DNA of 64,000 nucleotides. It comes from Haloplasma contractile SSD-17B (GTDB lineage Bacteria > Bacillota_I > Bacilli_A > Haloplasmatales > Haloplasmataceae). Below are positions 18,866 through 28,015 of the stretch, one piece after another (within the stretch, counting starts at the first letter, position 1; every line of letters begins with the position of its first letter). Under the pieces are notes generated by a model that saw only the letters and a program-made list of their open reading frames with translations, ran no database searches and was not told the DNA's origin. The stretch is from contig NZ_AFNU02000012.1 in NCBI RefSeq assembly GCF_000215935.2, forward strand, positions 18,207 to 82,206, written 5' to 3'. Made by a program: the position numbers and the translations under genes.

Positions 18866-18967
18866 TTATTTAGAACGATCTTTAAGCCCAACTATTAAGG
18901 TTGCTGCTAATCCTCCCCATAAAACTAAGGCACCAAAGCATAAAAATAAAATTGATGTAAGTGTCAT
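18866..18967 (-). CDS. metS: MetS-like small subunit of an NSS-family transporter
   Basis: A 33-residue peptide beginning MTLTSILFLCFGALVLWGGL, one hydrophobic helix ending in a short charged tail (LKDRSK). The WGGL-A pattern and the position directly after an NSS transporter match the MetS small subunits known to be needed with MetP for methionine/alanine import in actinobacteria. Its ATG directly follows the TAA of the transporter (TAAATG), with AGGTGGC-type bases upstream, so translation is coupled. Confidence 0.8.
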   Translation of the reverse strand: MTLTSILFLCFGALVLWGGLAATLIVGLKDRSK

Positions 18968-20473
18968 TTAAGCCACCTCCTCAGTAGACTCAAGACTTGT
19001 ATAATGATCGTTTGCTTTACTTGCAGCAATTGATAAAATTATGATTGTAATAACGACACCCCATCCAAATATAAGAAGAGCAAGCTTCGGATAATTTCCA
19101 TAAGGACTTTTGATTTCATTATAAATATTCACCGCTAGCATAATCGTTAGGACTGTAGGCGTCACATACCTAATTAACACATCCCACCATAATCCTATTG
19201 AATAAATAGAAACAGAGTTTGTATGCTTACGTAATACTTTAGTTGAAAAGAACCAACCGACCACAATGCACTCGAGTAGTCCAATCACAATTAATCCATA
19301 TGCATTAATGAATGCATCTACGATGTCTAGGAAGTAAAGGCCTGCTCCTGTTGAGTATAAAACACTAATTGAATAACCTAATACACTTACAATGGTCACG
19401 ACCTTTTTTCTACTTACGTTTGTTTTATCTTTTACTGCTGCTACGAACGCTTCTGTTAACGATACGCACGAGGTAATTCCCGCAAATACTAAAGCTGAAA
19501 AGAATAAAGCAGCAAAGACACTTCCAAGTCCACCCATGAGTGAGAATACCTTTGGAAACACAACAAAGGCTAACCCAATACTTTGAGTGGCTACTTCATC
19601 CACAGGTACACCTTGACTAACAGCCATGAATCCAAGGATTGCAAATACACCGATCGCAGTTAAGAATTCGAAACCACTATTTGCAAATGCAGTCATCAAG
19701 GCACTGTTATTTAAGTCGGACTTCTTAGGTAGATAACTAGAGTAGGTGATCATGATTCCCATTCCGATACTTAATGAATAGAAAACTTGTCCATATGCAT
19801 CCATCCACACACCAGGTTCTAACACCTTGTTCCAATCAGGGGTAAATAATTTGTTAAGTCCTACTGCCGCTCCTGGTAACGTAACACCACGCACTACTAT
19901 AATTAAAATAATTATAATTAATAGAGGCAATAATACTTTGTTGATTCGCTCAATTCCTTTTGAAACACCCTTAAAACAGATAAACCAGTTTAAAAGCCAT
20001 AATACTGTTATTCCAAACAAGATCGTCCACTGTATACTACCCAAATCAAATGGTCCTGTAGATAATTTTAAGAAATCATTGAAAAAGTAGTTATTTGTAT
20101 CCTCTCCCCATGCTTGGTTAAACGATAAGTAAACATAATTCAAAGCCCAACTTAAAATCATCGTATAATAGGTTAAGATTACAAATGATGTTATACTTGG
20201 CCACCAACCTAGCCATTCCCATTTTTTATTCATTCGAAAATATGACAGAGGTGCTGAACCTCTCATTTTATGTCCAATACTATATTCTAGTAAAAGTAAC
20301 GGAATACCTGTTGTGAAGATTGCTATAAAGTATGGAACTAAAAAAGCTCCACCACCATTTGAATACAACAAATACGGAAAGCGCCATATGTTCCCAAGTC
20401 CTACCGCAGACCCTACTGCAGCAAGTATAAATCCCATCTTTGATCCCCATTGTTCTCGTTTTTGCTCTGCCAT
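18968..20473 (-). CDS. metP: Sodium:neurotransmitter symporter (NSS/SNF) family transporter, probable methionine importer
   Basis: A 501-residue LeuT-fold transporter. The helix 1 signature is clear: GFILAAVGSAVGLGNIWRFP, which binds Na+ and substrate. There are about 12 helices, as in bacterial NSS members. The ATG at 20473 fits AAGGAGTAGG; a GTG one codon earlier is less likely. A MetS-like peptide follows directly and a T-box leader whose specifier reads as AUG precedes it, so Na+-driven methionine uptake is the best call. The amino acid itself is inferred from the leader and the MetS-like neighbour. Confidence 0.87.
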   Translation of the reverse strand: MAEQKREQWGSKMGFILAAVGSAVGLGNIWRFPYLLYSNGGGAFLVPYFIAIFTTGIPLLLLEYSIGHKMRGSAPLSYFRMNKKWEWLGWWPSITSFVILTYYTMILSWALNYVYLSFNQAWGEDTNNYFFNDFLKLSTGPFDLGSIQWTILFGITVLWLLNWFICFKGVSKGIERINKVLLPLLIIIILIIVVRGVTLPGAAVGLNKLFTPDWNKVLEPGVWMDAYGQVFYSLSIGMGIMITYSSYLPKKSDLNNSALMTAFANSGFEFLTAIGVFAILGFMAVSQGVPVDEVATQSIGLAFVVFPKVFSLMGGLGSVFAALFFSALVFAGITSCVSLTEAFVAAVKDKTNVSRKKVVTIVSVLGYSISVLYSTGAGLYFLDIVDAFINAYGLIVIGLLECIVVGWFFSTKVLRKHTNSVSIYSIGLWWDVLIRYVTPTVLTIMLAVNIYNEIKSPYGNYPKLALLIFGWGVVITIIILSIAASKANDHYTSLESTEEVA

Positions 20474-20533
20474 CACTACCTACTCCTTTTATATTATTAT
20501 TTTTATTATGAATAATCTGGTTCTAAGAGAAAT

Positions 20534-20810
20534 AAAAAAATCTCCCATCTCTAACGCATAATTCACTTATGCACTAGAGACGAAAGATTTTTCGTGGTAC
20601 CACTCTATTTTACAACCCACTTACATAGATTGCCTCATCAGGTCAAAATTAACCCTAGCCTTTTTAACGGGAGCAACCGATTTTATTTACATGTACAAAC
20701 ATTCAATAAAATAGTTCAGGAGTGATCATTATATACTACATTAATACCGATTCACAGTAACACGGCTCCCTGAGATTAATGGCTTAGTATTTTTGTCTCC
20801 GTCGACACTT
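20534..20810 (-). promoter_or_regulatory. T-box leader (methionine specifier) of the NSS transporter
   Basis: The T-box sequence AGAGTGGTACCACGAAA is at about 20591-20607 on the minus strand, followed by the terminator CTCTAGTGCATAA / TTATGCGTTAGAG and seven T. In stem I, GGAG pairs with CTCC and ATACTA with TAGTAT. The internal loop between them holds ATA-ATG-A, so the specifier is most likely AUG (minus strand 20729-20727). AUC one codon on (Ile) is the alternative. Uncharged tRNA-Met would stabilise antitermination and raise transporter expression. Confidence 0.88.
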
Positions 20811-20831
20811 TTAAGTTTTTAAATTAAATAA

Positions 20832-20860
20832 ATTTTACACTGTCACTTTATAATAGTCAA
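20832..20860 (-). promoter_or_regulatory. Promoter of the NSS transporter operon
   Basis: TTGACT, 17-base spacer, TAAAAT on the minus strand, placed to start transcription just before T-box stem I. Confidence 0.75.
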
Positions 20861-21005
20861 GCAATTTTTATTATTTTAATTGTAAAAGCGTTTTTCATTT
20901 TGTTTAACTTTAGATGAACGCTAAGCTAGTCAATTGTCTTGGTATTAAAAATATATTAACAGATCGTCTATAAAGTAAGGCTTAAGTAGTGTACTCTAAA
21001 CTATG

Positions 21006-21054
21006 AAAAATGACCTGTTCCTTTTATTTCATAGACGGAACAGGTCATCTTTTT
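21006..21054 (-). terminator. Terminator of asnA
   Basis: ATGACCTGTTCC / GGAACAGGTCAT stem followed by TTTTTC on the minus strand. Confidence 0.9.
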
Positions 21055-21099
21055 ATTAGTGATAAGTTTCTACAACTACCTATTAAACCCTTACTGCAC

Positions 21100-22098
21100 C
21101 TATAGTAAGTGAATATTTTTTTCTTTACATTCTTTAATCATTGATTTAGGCCATACAGAACTCTGCACTTCTCCAATATGTGCTTTTTCTAGGAAATACA
21201 TACAAAGTCGTGATTGACCTATTCCTCCCCCGATCGTAAGCGGAAGAACATCATTTACAATTGCTTGATGGTATTCTAGATTCAGTCTGTCTAGTGTATT
21301 TGTTTCTTCTAATTGTTTTAGTAACGATTCTTTATCCACACGAATCCCCATAGATGATAGTTCAAAAGCTGTTTCTGAAACAGGATTGTATAATAAAATA
21401 TCACCGTTCAGCTCCCAATCATCATAGTCAGGTGATCTACCGTCGTGAGGTTTCCCTGATAATAGTTTTTTTCCAATTTTAAATATAAAGACTGCTTTAT
21501 ATTTCTTGCAGATCTCATGCTCTCTCTGTTTGCTAGTCAGATCAGGATATTGATTTTCAAGTTCTTGAGAGGATATAAAGAATATTGTTTCAGGTAATTT
21601 ATGACTTAATACTGGGAACTCATCAACAATATATTCGTCCGTAATTTTAAGTACTTTATATATTCTTTCTACAACTTCTTTTAGTTTTAATTCATTTCGA
21701 TCCGATTGTCCAATAACACGTTCCCAGTCCCATTGATCAACATAGTATGAATGTATATAATCAGGTTCTTCATCTTTTCTAATTGCATTCATATCTGTAT
21801 AAATTCCTGCTTTTTCTTTAATATTGTATTTATACAGCGCCATCCTTTTCCATTTTGCAAGAGACTGAACGATTTGTACCTCATTATTATTAAATACTGA
21901 AAACGATACGGGTTTTTCTGTTCCATTTAAATTATCATTCAGACCCGTTTCCGGTTGAACAAAAAGTGGTGCTGAAATACGAGTTAGATTAAGTTCATAT
22001 GCCAGCTGTCGCTCAAAGAAATCCTTTAGTTTTTTTATTGCTTTTTGTGTTTGAAATAAGGATAATTTATTAACATATGTATCCATATGTTCAATCAT
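21100..22098 (-). CDS. asnA: Aspartate-ammonia ligase (asparagine synthetase A)
   Basis: A 332-residue enzyme from the ATG at 22098 (AGAGAGGTG site; the GTG three codons earlier is unlikely). It makes asparagine from aspartate, ammonia and ATP, and is related to class II aminoacyl-tRNA synthetases. Family landmarks are TQKAIKKLKDFFERQLAYEL near the start, PVSFSVFNNNEVQIVQSLAK, SYYVDQWDWE, and the C-terminal class II motif LTIGGGIGQSRLCMYFL. The length matches AsnA. It is controlled by an Asn T-box, and asparagine starvation should raise its expression. Confidence 0.95.
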   Translation of the reverse strand: MIEHMDTYVNKLSLFQTQKAIKKLKDFFERQLAYELNLTRISAPLFVQPETGLNDNLNGTEKPVSFSVFNNNEVQIVQSLAKWKRMALYKYNIKEKAGIYTDMNAIRKDEEPDYIHSYYVDQWDWERVIGQSDRNELKLKEVVERIYKVLKITDEYIVDEFPVLSHKLPETIFFISSQELENQYPDLTSKQREHEICKKYKAVFIFKIGKKLLSGKPHDGRSPDYDDWELNGDILLYNPVSETAFELSSMGIRVDKESLLKQLEETNTLDRLNLEYHQAIVNDVLPLTIGGGIGQSRLCMYFLEKAHIGEVQSSVWPKSMIKECKEKNIHLL

Positions 22099-22115
22099 AA
22101 TAGTCACCTCTCTAT

Positions 22116-22365
22116 AAAAAAACAGCCTTCTTTTCGTCTTTTTTAGGGACGAATGGCTGTAAAATCCGCGGTACCACCCTAGTTGTCAGTGATGACCACT
22201 TAAGCAAATCCTTTTAACGGTGGATACCGTCTAATTCTACTATGAATGATTTCAATTCGATTAGAAACTCAGAGGTGTTCTTCGCTCTCAAATCTGAATT
22301 AGGCTCTCATCCTCCCTAACTTGCTTTGTCGACCATTAAGAGTTACTCTCCTCTTCACTGTTTTT
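22116..22365 (-). promoter_or_regulatory. T-box leader (asparagine specifier) of asnA
   Basis: The T-box AGGGTGGTACCGCGGATTTT is at 22180-22161 on the minus strand. The terminator ACAGCC / GGCTGT with seven T lies just before the asnA ribosome binding site. Stem I contains GCGAAGAACACCTC, where AAC (22279-22277), followed by A, is the expected Asn specifier and agrees with the gene it controls. Confidence 0.93.
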
Positions 22366-22380
22366 AGTTTTATTAATTTA

Positions 22381-22409
22381 GTTTTACTACATTTAAAGCC
22401 GTTCGTCAA
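22381..22409 (-). promoter_or_regulatory. Promoter of asnA
   Basis: TTGACG, 17-base spacer, TAAAAC on the minus strand, directly upstream of the T-box. Between here and the queF terminator (22410-22628) I see no gene. Confidence 0.65.
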
Positions 22410-22628
22410 TATCTTTAAATCAATCTATTTGTTTGCTAGGCGTTTTCACTATTTTTTTATTGAGAATAGCTATAGACATTAACGGTATTGTATTTTAGAA
22501 TCATATTCTTTTTTTATGAATTGCATACTTTTTATTTCAAACTATATATTTAGGGTAATTTCTATCACTAGTTATATAGTGATCTGTATTAGCTAGTTAG
22601 TGCCACCTTTTCTTTCTTTTAATAAAAT

Positions 22629-22672
22629 GAAAAAGCGTACCCGCAGAGTTATTATTTCATAGGGTACACTTA
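22629..22672 (-). terminator. Terminator of the queP-queF operon
   Basis: AAGTGTACCC / GGGTACGCTT stem (one G-T pair) followed by TTTTC on the minus strand. Confidence 0.82.
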
Positions 22673-22707
22673 ATTTTAAATTTATCAGCTGGTTTAAATG
22701 CAGAATT

Positions 22708-23205
22708 CTATCGGTTATCAATCGTTTCAGGATACATATCATGCTGAAATAGACGCTGCTTAGCTACATTTTCCCATTCAGTACCTGGTTTTCCGTAGTT
22801 ACAATATGGATCAATTGAAATACCACCACGCGGCGTAAATTTCCCCCATACCTCAATGTATTTAGGGTCCATTAATTTTATTAAGTCTTTCATAATGATA
22901 TTCATGCAATCCTCATGGAAGTCACCATGATTTCTAAAACTAAATAAATATAGTTTTAATGATTTACTCTCAACCATTAATTTTCCTGGTACATATGATA
23001 TATAGATAGTTGCAAAATCAGGTTGACCTGTAATTGGGCATAAACTTGTAAACTCAGGTGCATTAAATTTTACAAAATAATCATTACCTGGATGTTTATT
23101 CTCAAAACTTTCTAAGATATCCGGGTCGTATTCATAATTGTATTTTACACCTTGATTTCCTAGCAATGTAACACCGTCTAAGTCTTTTTCATTTCTCCCT
23201 GCCAT
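22708..23205 (-). CDS. queF: NADPH-dependent preQ0 reductase (7-cyano-7-deazaguanine reductase)
   Basis: A 165-residue type I (unimodular) QueF. It reduces preQ0 to preQ1 in the queuosine tRNA-modification pathway. The catalytic Cys is in [16 protein letters not shown] (about residues 50-65). The NADPH-binding segment [20 protein letters not shown] and the EDCMN element follow. The SD (GGAAGGAG) is inside the last codons of the transporter gene. Together with the preQ1 riboswitch this suggests salvage of preQ0/preQ1. Confidence 0.95.
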   Translation of the reverse strand: MAGRNEKDLDGVTLLGNQGVKYNYEYDPDILESFENKHPGNDYFVKFNAPEFTSLCPITGQPDFATIYISYVPGKLMVESKSLKLYLFSFRNHGDFHEDCMNIIMKDLIKLMDPKYIEVWGKFTPRGGISIDPYCNYGKPGTEWENVAKQRLFQHDMYPETIDNR

Positions 23206-23207
23206 GG

Positions 23208-23891
23208 TTATCGTACTCCTTCCGCATTTGATTTTTTATGTTTAATGATGTAAATAATCACTGTATCTAACACTGCAAACATTAATTTTGCACTATACAT
23301 ACCAATCATCATTTGTCCTAAAACTGCGAATGGCAATGTACCTAAGAACGCAATCGATAAGAATAAAACAGTATCAATCGCCTGAGATACAATTGTTGAT
23401 CCATTATTACGAATCCACAACTGATTTGGAAACTTATTTTTTAATAAATGAAACAGTTGAACATCGATTAACTGCGACACATAGAAGGCGATTAAGCCAC
23501 CCAATGCTATTCTTGGTAGTGGTGTAAACAATAATTCCATAGCATTTTTACTAAAATCAGTAGCATGAGTTGGTAAATACAACGCAAATGTCAACCCTAA
23601 TGTCCATACTATATTAGCAAAGAATGTAATGTGAACGATTTGTTTTGCCTTTTCCTTGGAATAAAACTCTCCAATAATATCCGTAATTAAGAATGTAGCA
23701 CCAATTGCTAACGCACCTGCAGGTACCGCTAATCCAAATACATCCACTCGCTTAAGTACTAAGATATTTGAGATTAAAACGAAGAATACACTTGTGGTCG
23801 CTAATCCTCTTAAACCAAACAGTTTATATCCTACAAGCACCACCAAAAAGTTAAATACAACAAATCCTAATATTAATAATAAATCTAACAT
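23208..23891 (-). CDS. Queuosine precursor transporter (YhhQ/VUT family)
   Basis: From the ATG at 23891 (AGGAGGAAGAAAT site; the longer frame above it has no site) it has 227 residues with about six or seven helices. Family features are [40 protein letters not shown] and [19 protein letters not shown]. YhhQ/QueP proteins import preQ0/preQ1-type deazapurines. The call is supported by cotranscription with queF and the preQ1 riboswitch. Confidence 0.9.
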   Translation of the reverse strand: MLDLLLILGFVVFNFLVVLVGYKLFGLRGLATTSVFFVLISNILVLKRVDVFGLAVPAGALAIGATFLITDIIGEFYSKEKAKQIVHITFFANIVWTLGLTFALYLPTHATDFSKNAMELLFTPLPRIALGGLIAFYVSQLIDVQLFHLLKNKFPNQLWIRNNGSTIVSQAIDTVLFLSIAFLGTLPFAVLGQMMIGMYSAKLMFAVLDTVIIYIIKHKKSNAEGVR

Positions 23892-23984
23892 ATTTCTTCC
23901 TCCTATTAGTTGTTCAATTAAATAAGAGATCAATATGTCTATAAGACTCTGCACAAATAAAAAAAGCCCTAAAAAGGCTCAAAT

Positions 23985-24058
23985 AAAAACCCAATCAGTC
24001 ACCTGATTGATTTTATGCCTAGTTTTGTTTATAGACAGGATGGTCTCGAACTGTCTTA
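23985..24058 (-). promoter_or_regulatory. preQ1-I riboswitch with terminator
   Basis: On the minus strand the aptamer (24058-24017) reads AGACAG-TTCGAGACCATC-CTGTCT, then TATAAACAAAACTAGG. This fits the preQ1-I pattern: a short hairpin with a C-rich loop and an A-rich tail ending in ACTAG that folds back. It is followed by the terminator CAATCAG / CTGATTG with GGTTTTTATTT (24012-23985). A second AGCC/GGCT hairpin with seven T follows at about 23980-23958. It should repress the queP-queF operon when preQ1 is present. Confidence 0.88.
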
Positions 24059-24419
24059 TTTAATTTGCTCTTTTATTTTACCATAATCTATTGTGTTGTA
24101 GCAATTCTTTGAGCTAAATAGTTTAATTGTTAAATAATGTATTTATTCTACATAACAATTAACTGACCATACTAATCATATTTCGAAGGAACAGTACACA
24201 GTTACTGCATTATTAGATTTACCAGTCAAACTTACGCAGAGTTCAAGTAAAAAATAGAATGACCACCACATTATGGATATAAACTCTGTTTATTAGAATA
24301 TGCGCAATAAGGGAACGTGTTGGTATTAACCCTCTTGATCGTTCAATTAAGTGTTTGAAAATTTTATTATTTACCATTAGAATTGTTAGCGTGAATACAA
24401 CCTAAGGATTAAAAAGCAT
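24059..24419. other. Intergenic stretch without a recognised gene
   Basis: Upstream of the preQ1 leader. The minus strand has a 44-codon frame beginning MVNNKIFKHLIERSRGLIP, without a convincing ribosome binding site. Nothing else is recognisable. Confidence 0.4.
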
Positions 24420-24458
24420 AAAAGGAATGACTTTATTTTTAATACAAGTCATTCCTTT
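24420..24458 (-). terminator. Terminator of the Pro/Tyr-rich protein gene
   Basis: AAAGGAATGACTT / AAGTCATTCCTTT stem; ends of both arms give T-runs. Confidence 0.85.
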
Positions 24459-24505
24459 CTGATTTTTGTTAAGTTGAGTTTCTGTAACTAAAAATGCCAG
24501 TTAAC

Positions 24506-25006
24506 CTAGCACGTCATCTCAACAATCTCATCATAATCAAGTGCAATTTGTCTACCATTAGATAGAAAGCCACCTACACTATCCTCAGCAATTGACGTTA
24601 CATAGATATACAATCTTCTTCCATCTCTTGTGCGAATTGTTGCCCATTTTTGGTTGCATCCTCCTATTGTTGGTGGATAGACTGGGTATTGTGGATACTG
24701 CGGTGTTTGTGGTGGGTATTGTGGATACGGCTGTGGTTGATATGGATATTCCGGAAATTGTGGGTACGGTGGATTTGGCTGATAGGGCGGCCTCGGGAAC
24801 GGTTGGTAGGGTGGGATTGGATACGGTGGATTAGGTGTAACTGGTGGGATTGGACTAATAGGATATTGAGGATAATCTGGATAAGATGGAAAACCTGGTA
24901 AGTAAGGTGGATATAGTGAACCTACTGGTTGTGGTTGAATACTTTCAGGTGAAATTGCATATAATGACGGTTGGTTTCCTTGATTATTATTTATATCTCC
25001 ATTCAT
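24506..25006 (-). CDS. Proline/tyrosine-rich protein with a small C-terminal domain
   Basis: 166 residues with no signal peptide. Residues of about 30-115 are a low-complexity tract of Pro-Tyr-Pro units (YPQYP, PPYQP, PYPIPPYQP types). The last about 48 residues form a compact domain (KWATIRTRDGRRLYIYVTSI, then GGFLSNGRQIALDYDEIVEM) resembling small SH3-like spore-coat or cell-surface modules in Bacillota, which I cannot name. The tract suggests an extended, sticky or structural protein. AGGAGG precedes the ATG. Confidence 0.7.
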   Translation of the reverse strand: MNGDINNNQGNQPSLYAISPESIQPQPVGSLYPPYLPGFPSYPDYPQYPISPIPPVTPNPPYPIPPYQPFPRPPYQPNPPYPQFPEYPYQPQPYPQYPPQTPQYPQYPVYPPTIGGCNQKWATIRTRDGRRLYIYVTSIAEDSVGGFLSNGRQIALDYDEIVEMTC

Positions 25007-25263
25007 ATAAAAAACCTCCTAAAATCTTATCATTATATATGTATGCCTAAATAGAGGGGTCGGTATAGGCTTTATTCTTAGTTCGAATAACTTAATTAAA
25101 AATTAATCATATACGATCACTTAATTTTGTTTTTAGATTTCTATTCTTCTTTTATTTTATTTACTCTATAAAACATTTTCACTCTTGTATTTTGGTTAAA
25201 TGGTAGATAAACAGTAGGATATCAGTTATAATTAGTAATAAAATCAATTTGAGGTGAGTGAAT

Positions 25264-26190
25264 ATGTACTATAAAATAAAAACAAGCAAATTACCTATGA
25301 TCACATGGAATGGTCGAGTAAACCTTCAATCACCTTTTAAACATGAAGAACGTATTTTAGGCGAGTACATTATATATATTATTAATAGTGGCGAGTTGTT
25401 TCTTGAAGAAGACGGACAACGGTATCACCTACAAAAGGGTGATTATATTATGCTAGATCCTTATAAAAAACATAAAGGATATAAATTATCCACTTGTGAT
25501 TATTACTATATTCATTTCAAATCCGATATTATCGAGAATCTAAATATCTCAGAAGAACGATTTAAAACAAAGATTAACAATAATTATACCCCTAACTTTT
25601 ATGCGAATGATGAACCCGAACAGTTCTCAATTTATCTTCCTAAACATTATAGTATTAAGGATATGAATGACTATTATAGTATAACGCATCATATCGATGA
25701 AGCGATTAATGCACATCATGATGGCATTGCTTTTTATCCAGTTTTAGGCTCTACAAAACTAGTTGATATATTTATTAAAATCTATCAGATGCTATTACGT
25801 GATTATAATTATAATGTTAATCATCAAGCTTCAAAATCATTACTTACTGTTCAGCACGTTAGAAAATATATAGAACGTAATATTTTCCGCACTATTAAAC
25901 GAAAAGAAATCATGGATATGATTCATCTTAACTATGACTATTTAAATCGCTTATTTAAAAAACAAATCGGATGCAGTATTAATAAATATATCCAGTTAAA
26001 GAAGATTGAGACTGCTAAAAACATCATGTTGAATAACCATGATTTGAAAATATCTGAGATTGGATACTTAGTTGGAATTGATAACCCCTTTTATTTTAGT
26101 AAATTATTTAAAAAAATTGTTGGGGAATCTCCTCAGCAATATTATAAGAAAGTATTAGCTAATACCGATTATTCAAATGAACGCGAGTAA
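25264..26190 (+). CDS. AraC-family transcriptional regulator with N-terminal cupin
   Basis: 308 residues from the ATG at 25264 (GAGGTGA site; the GTG two codons earlier is too close to it). A cupin-like ligand domain (about 30-85, GELFLEEDGQRYHLQKGDYI) is joined to a C-terminal double helix-turn-helix (about 205-300: IKRKEIMDMIHLNYDYLNRLF and ISEIGYLVGIDNPFYFSKLF). It binds DNA and probably responds to a sugar-like ligand. No adjacent catabolic operon shows its target. Confidence 0.85.
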   Translation: MYYKIKTSKLPMITWNGRVNLQSPFKHEERILGEYIIYIINSGELFLEEDGQRYHLQKGDYIMLDPYKKHKGYKLSTCDYYYIHFKSDIIENLNISEERFKTKINNNYTPNFYANDEPEQFSIYLPKHYSIKDMNDYYSITHHIDEAINAHHDGIAFYPVLGSTKLVDIFIKIYQMLLRDYNYNVNHQASKSLLTVQHVRKYIERNIFRTIKRKEIMDMIHLNYDYLNRLFKKQIGCSINKYIQLKKIETAKNIMLNNHDLKISEIGYLVGIDNPFYFSKLFKKIVGESPQQYYKKVLANTDYSNERE

Positions 26191-26213
26191 GGGATGCTAT
26201 ATATTCTAAAAAG

Positions 26214-26254
26214 CAAAAAGAGACGATCACTTTTATATGATTGTCTCTTTTTAT
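26214..26254. terminator. Bidirectional terminator between convergent genes
   Basis: AAAAGAGACGATCA / TGATTGTCTCTTTT stem with a short loop; T-runs on both strands. Confidence 0.85.
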
Positions 26255-26257
26255 TAG

Positions 26258-27355
26258 TTACTTTTTTACAAACGTTAATTCAAATGATTGGGCATTAATA
26301 TCTATACGTTCTTCATCCTGATCTACATAATAAATATCAAGCCAACGCTCATGCTCATTTATTGTGCTAAGATCTCTTAGGTATTGCCTAAAGTCAATTG
26401 AAATTTTATAAGCATTTAACTCCTGCTCTTGTTCTGCTGTATAATATTCTGATATATTGGCTTCATAATCACCATAACGAATACGAAGGTTATGAGAGTC
26501 AATAGATTCGATTTCGCTGTAATCACTTTCATCTATATAAATGACAATTGTAACTAAGCGATACTCATCTAACACATCATCTAGATAACAATCCATTAAT
26601 TTATAGCCAGTTTCACATACTTCACGATCAAAATCATCGTCGAGTATCGTTTCCTCTGTAATAATAAGTTCTTTTGGATAATGGTTATACTGTCTATATG
26701 ACAAATATTTTTCTGTTAATACTCCTATTGGAATAAATAGCGTAATCAACAAGATACAGAACATAATAAAGATTACCTTTTGATGCTTTTTTCTATAAGA
26801 AAGATCCTTCTTCTTTTCACTATCTTCCCATTTGTGATCTCTAATCAACTTTACTTTATCATCTAAATCCTTAAATAGCCGTTTATTAATATAATAAAAT
26901 AATAGTTGAAAAGGAAAAAAGATCGGGAAAAAAAATCCAAAATAATGAAGTGGAACGTTAAAGACATAAACGTAACAATAGAACCAATAAATCATAATAC
27001 CAATTGAATTAAAGTAAAATTTAGTCACACGTTCTCTTTTAATACCCGGATAGTGTTTTAATTTATAATAGTCATAGATCAATGATTTAATTTCCATGAG
27101 TAAAGCTATTAAACCGAATATAAATAACAGCAAAGATGCAAAAAATTCATGAAGAAATAGATAGCCAACTCCTTTCTCATTATCTCCCATCGACTCAAAG
27201 TATCTTGATAATTCAACAAGATCCTCTACATAATCACCATGTTTATAACCATAATGTATTGTTATACCGATTAGTCCTAGAAATAACATAATATCAAATA
27301 TTGTTTTAATAATATTGACACGTTTTGTTTTCATACTAATATACTCTCTTTCCAT
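26258..27355 (-). CDS. Multi-spanning membrane protein with a C-terminal polar domain, unknown function
   Basis: 365 residues starting at ATG behind AGAGGGGG. About five hydrophobic helices occupy residues 13-225 (DIMLFLGLIGITIHYGY, FASLLLFIFGLIALLM, IMIYWFYCYVYVF, FIMFCILLITLFIPIGVL). A polar domain of about 135 residues follows, with an acidic beta character (VIYIDESDYSEIESID). Nothing catalytic is visible. It lies 48 bases downstream of another small membrane protein gene, probably in the same transcript. No family recognised. Confidence 0.7.
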   Translation of the reverse strand: MEREYISMKTKRVNIIKTIFDIMLFLGLIGITIHYGYKHGDYVEDLVELSRYFESMGDNEKGVGYLFLHEFFASLLLFIFGLIALLMEIKSLIYDYYKLKHYPGIKRERVTKFYFNSIGIMIYWFYCYVYVFNVPLHYFGFFFPIFFPFQLLFYYINKRLFKDLDDKVKLIRDHKWEDSEKKKDLSYRKKHQKVIFIMFCILLITLFIPIGVLTEKYLSYRQYNHYPKELIITEETILDDDFDREVCETGYKLMDCYLDDVLDEYRLVTIVIYIDESDYSEIESIDSHNLRIRYGDYEANISEYYTAEQEQELNAYKISIDFRQYLRDLSTINEHERWLDIYYVDQDEERIDINAQSFELTFVKK

Positions 27356-27403
27356 ACTATACCCCCTCTAAACTTCTATGTGTTTAATTAATATCCAATC
27401 TAT

Positions 27404-27859
27404 CTATTTTTTAGTATTCTTATGTATATCCTCAAGTAACTCAATCACTTTAGCAAATCCTAAGAATAAAACACCGCTCACAAAGGCAGAAGCCCAAATG
27501 TATAATGTAGTTAATACATGTATTCTTGACGAATATAACCCAGTTACTAAACCAATTAAAAATATTGCATAAGCAATCCCCTTTATAATTTGATTAATTC
27601 GGATATGGTCACAAGTCTCTCCTTTGTATGCTATGATCTTCTCATAGTATTCATCTGAAACATCTAAAGCGACTTTTTCTACATATTGTTTGAGTTCAGC
27701 GTTATAGTAGCTTCTGTCTTCATCTTCAATAACAGGTATTTCTTTAAAAAGTCCCCATTTTATTAAGTCTTTCTTCTTTTTAATCTCTTTTTTCTTTTCA
27801 ATTTTCTCCTCTTGTTCATTTAAGTACTGTTCAACAAGCTTTTTTGTTTCTTCATTCAT
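27404..27859 (-). CDS. Small membrane protein with N-terminal coiled coil
   Basis: From the ATG at 27859 (TAGGAGGATTTATT site) it has 151 residues. The N-terminal 30 residues are a highly charged helix (KKLVEQYLNEQEEKIEKKKE). Two hydrophobic helices lie near the C-terminus (IKGIAYAIFLIGLVTGLY and TTLYIWASAFVSGVLFLGFA). Unknown function; it probably shares a transcript with the 365-residue membrane protein downstream. Confidence 0.65.
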   Translation of the reverse strand: MNEETKKLVEQYLNEQEEKIEKKKEIKKKKDLIKWGLFKEIPVIEDEDRSYYNAELKQYVEKVALDVSDEYYEKIIAYKGETCDHIRINQIIKGIAYAIFLIGLVTGLYSSRIHVLTTLYIWASAFVSGVLFLGFAKVIELLEDIHKNTKK

Positions 27860-27986
27860 AATAAATCCTCCTAGAATACTATATACAACTATTATAGAGT
27901 GTATGAACGTTACAATCAATCGTTTTTACAACATATGGATTAAGCTACAGACTAGTAATCAAATATAAACAAATTTTCCATAATTA

Positions 27987-27995
27987 TGTTATAAT
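27987..27995 (+). promoter_or_regulatory. Extended -10 promoter of the aminopeptidase P gene
   Basis: TGTTATAAT, an extended -10 without a good -35. Transcription would start near 28002, only 14 bases before the upstream GTG codon and well before the AGAGGTGA site. Confidence 0.6.
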
Positions 27996-28015
27996 AAAAT
28001 AACATAGAATATAAA

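Noticed and set aside
24234..24388. Minus-strand 44-codon frame MVNNKIFKHLIERSRGLIP
   Set aside because: No ribosome binding site, no recognisable motif, AT-rich filler composition.
24592..24901. Two long plus-strand frames opposite the Pro/Tyr-rich gene
   Set aside because: Trp/Val/Ile-rich shadows produced by the repeated CCN-TAY codons on the other strand.
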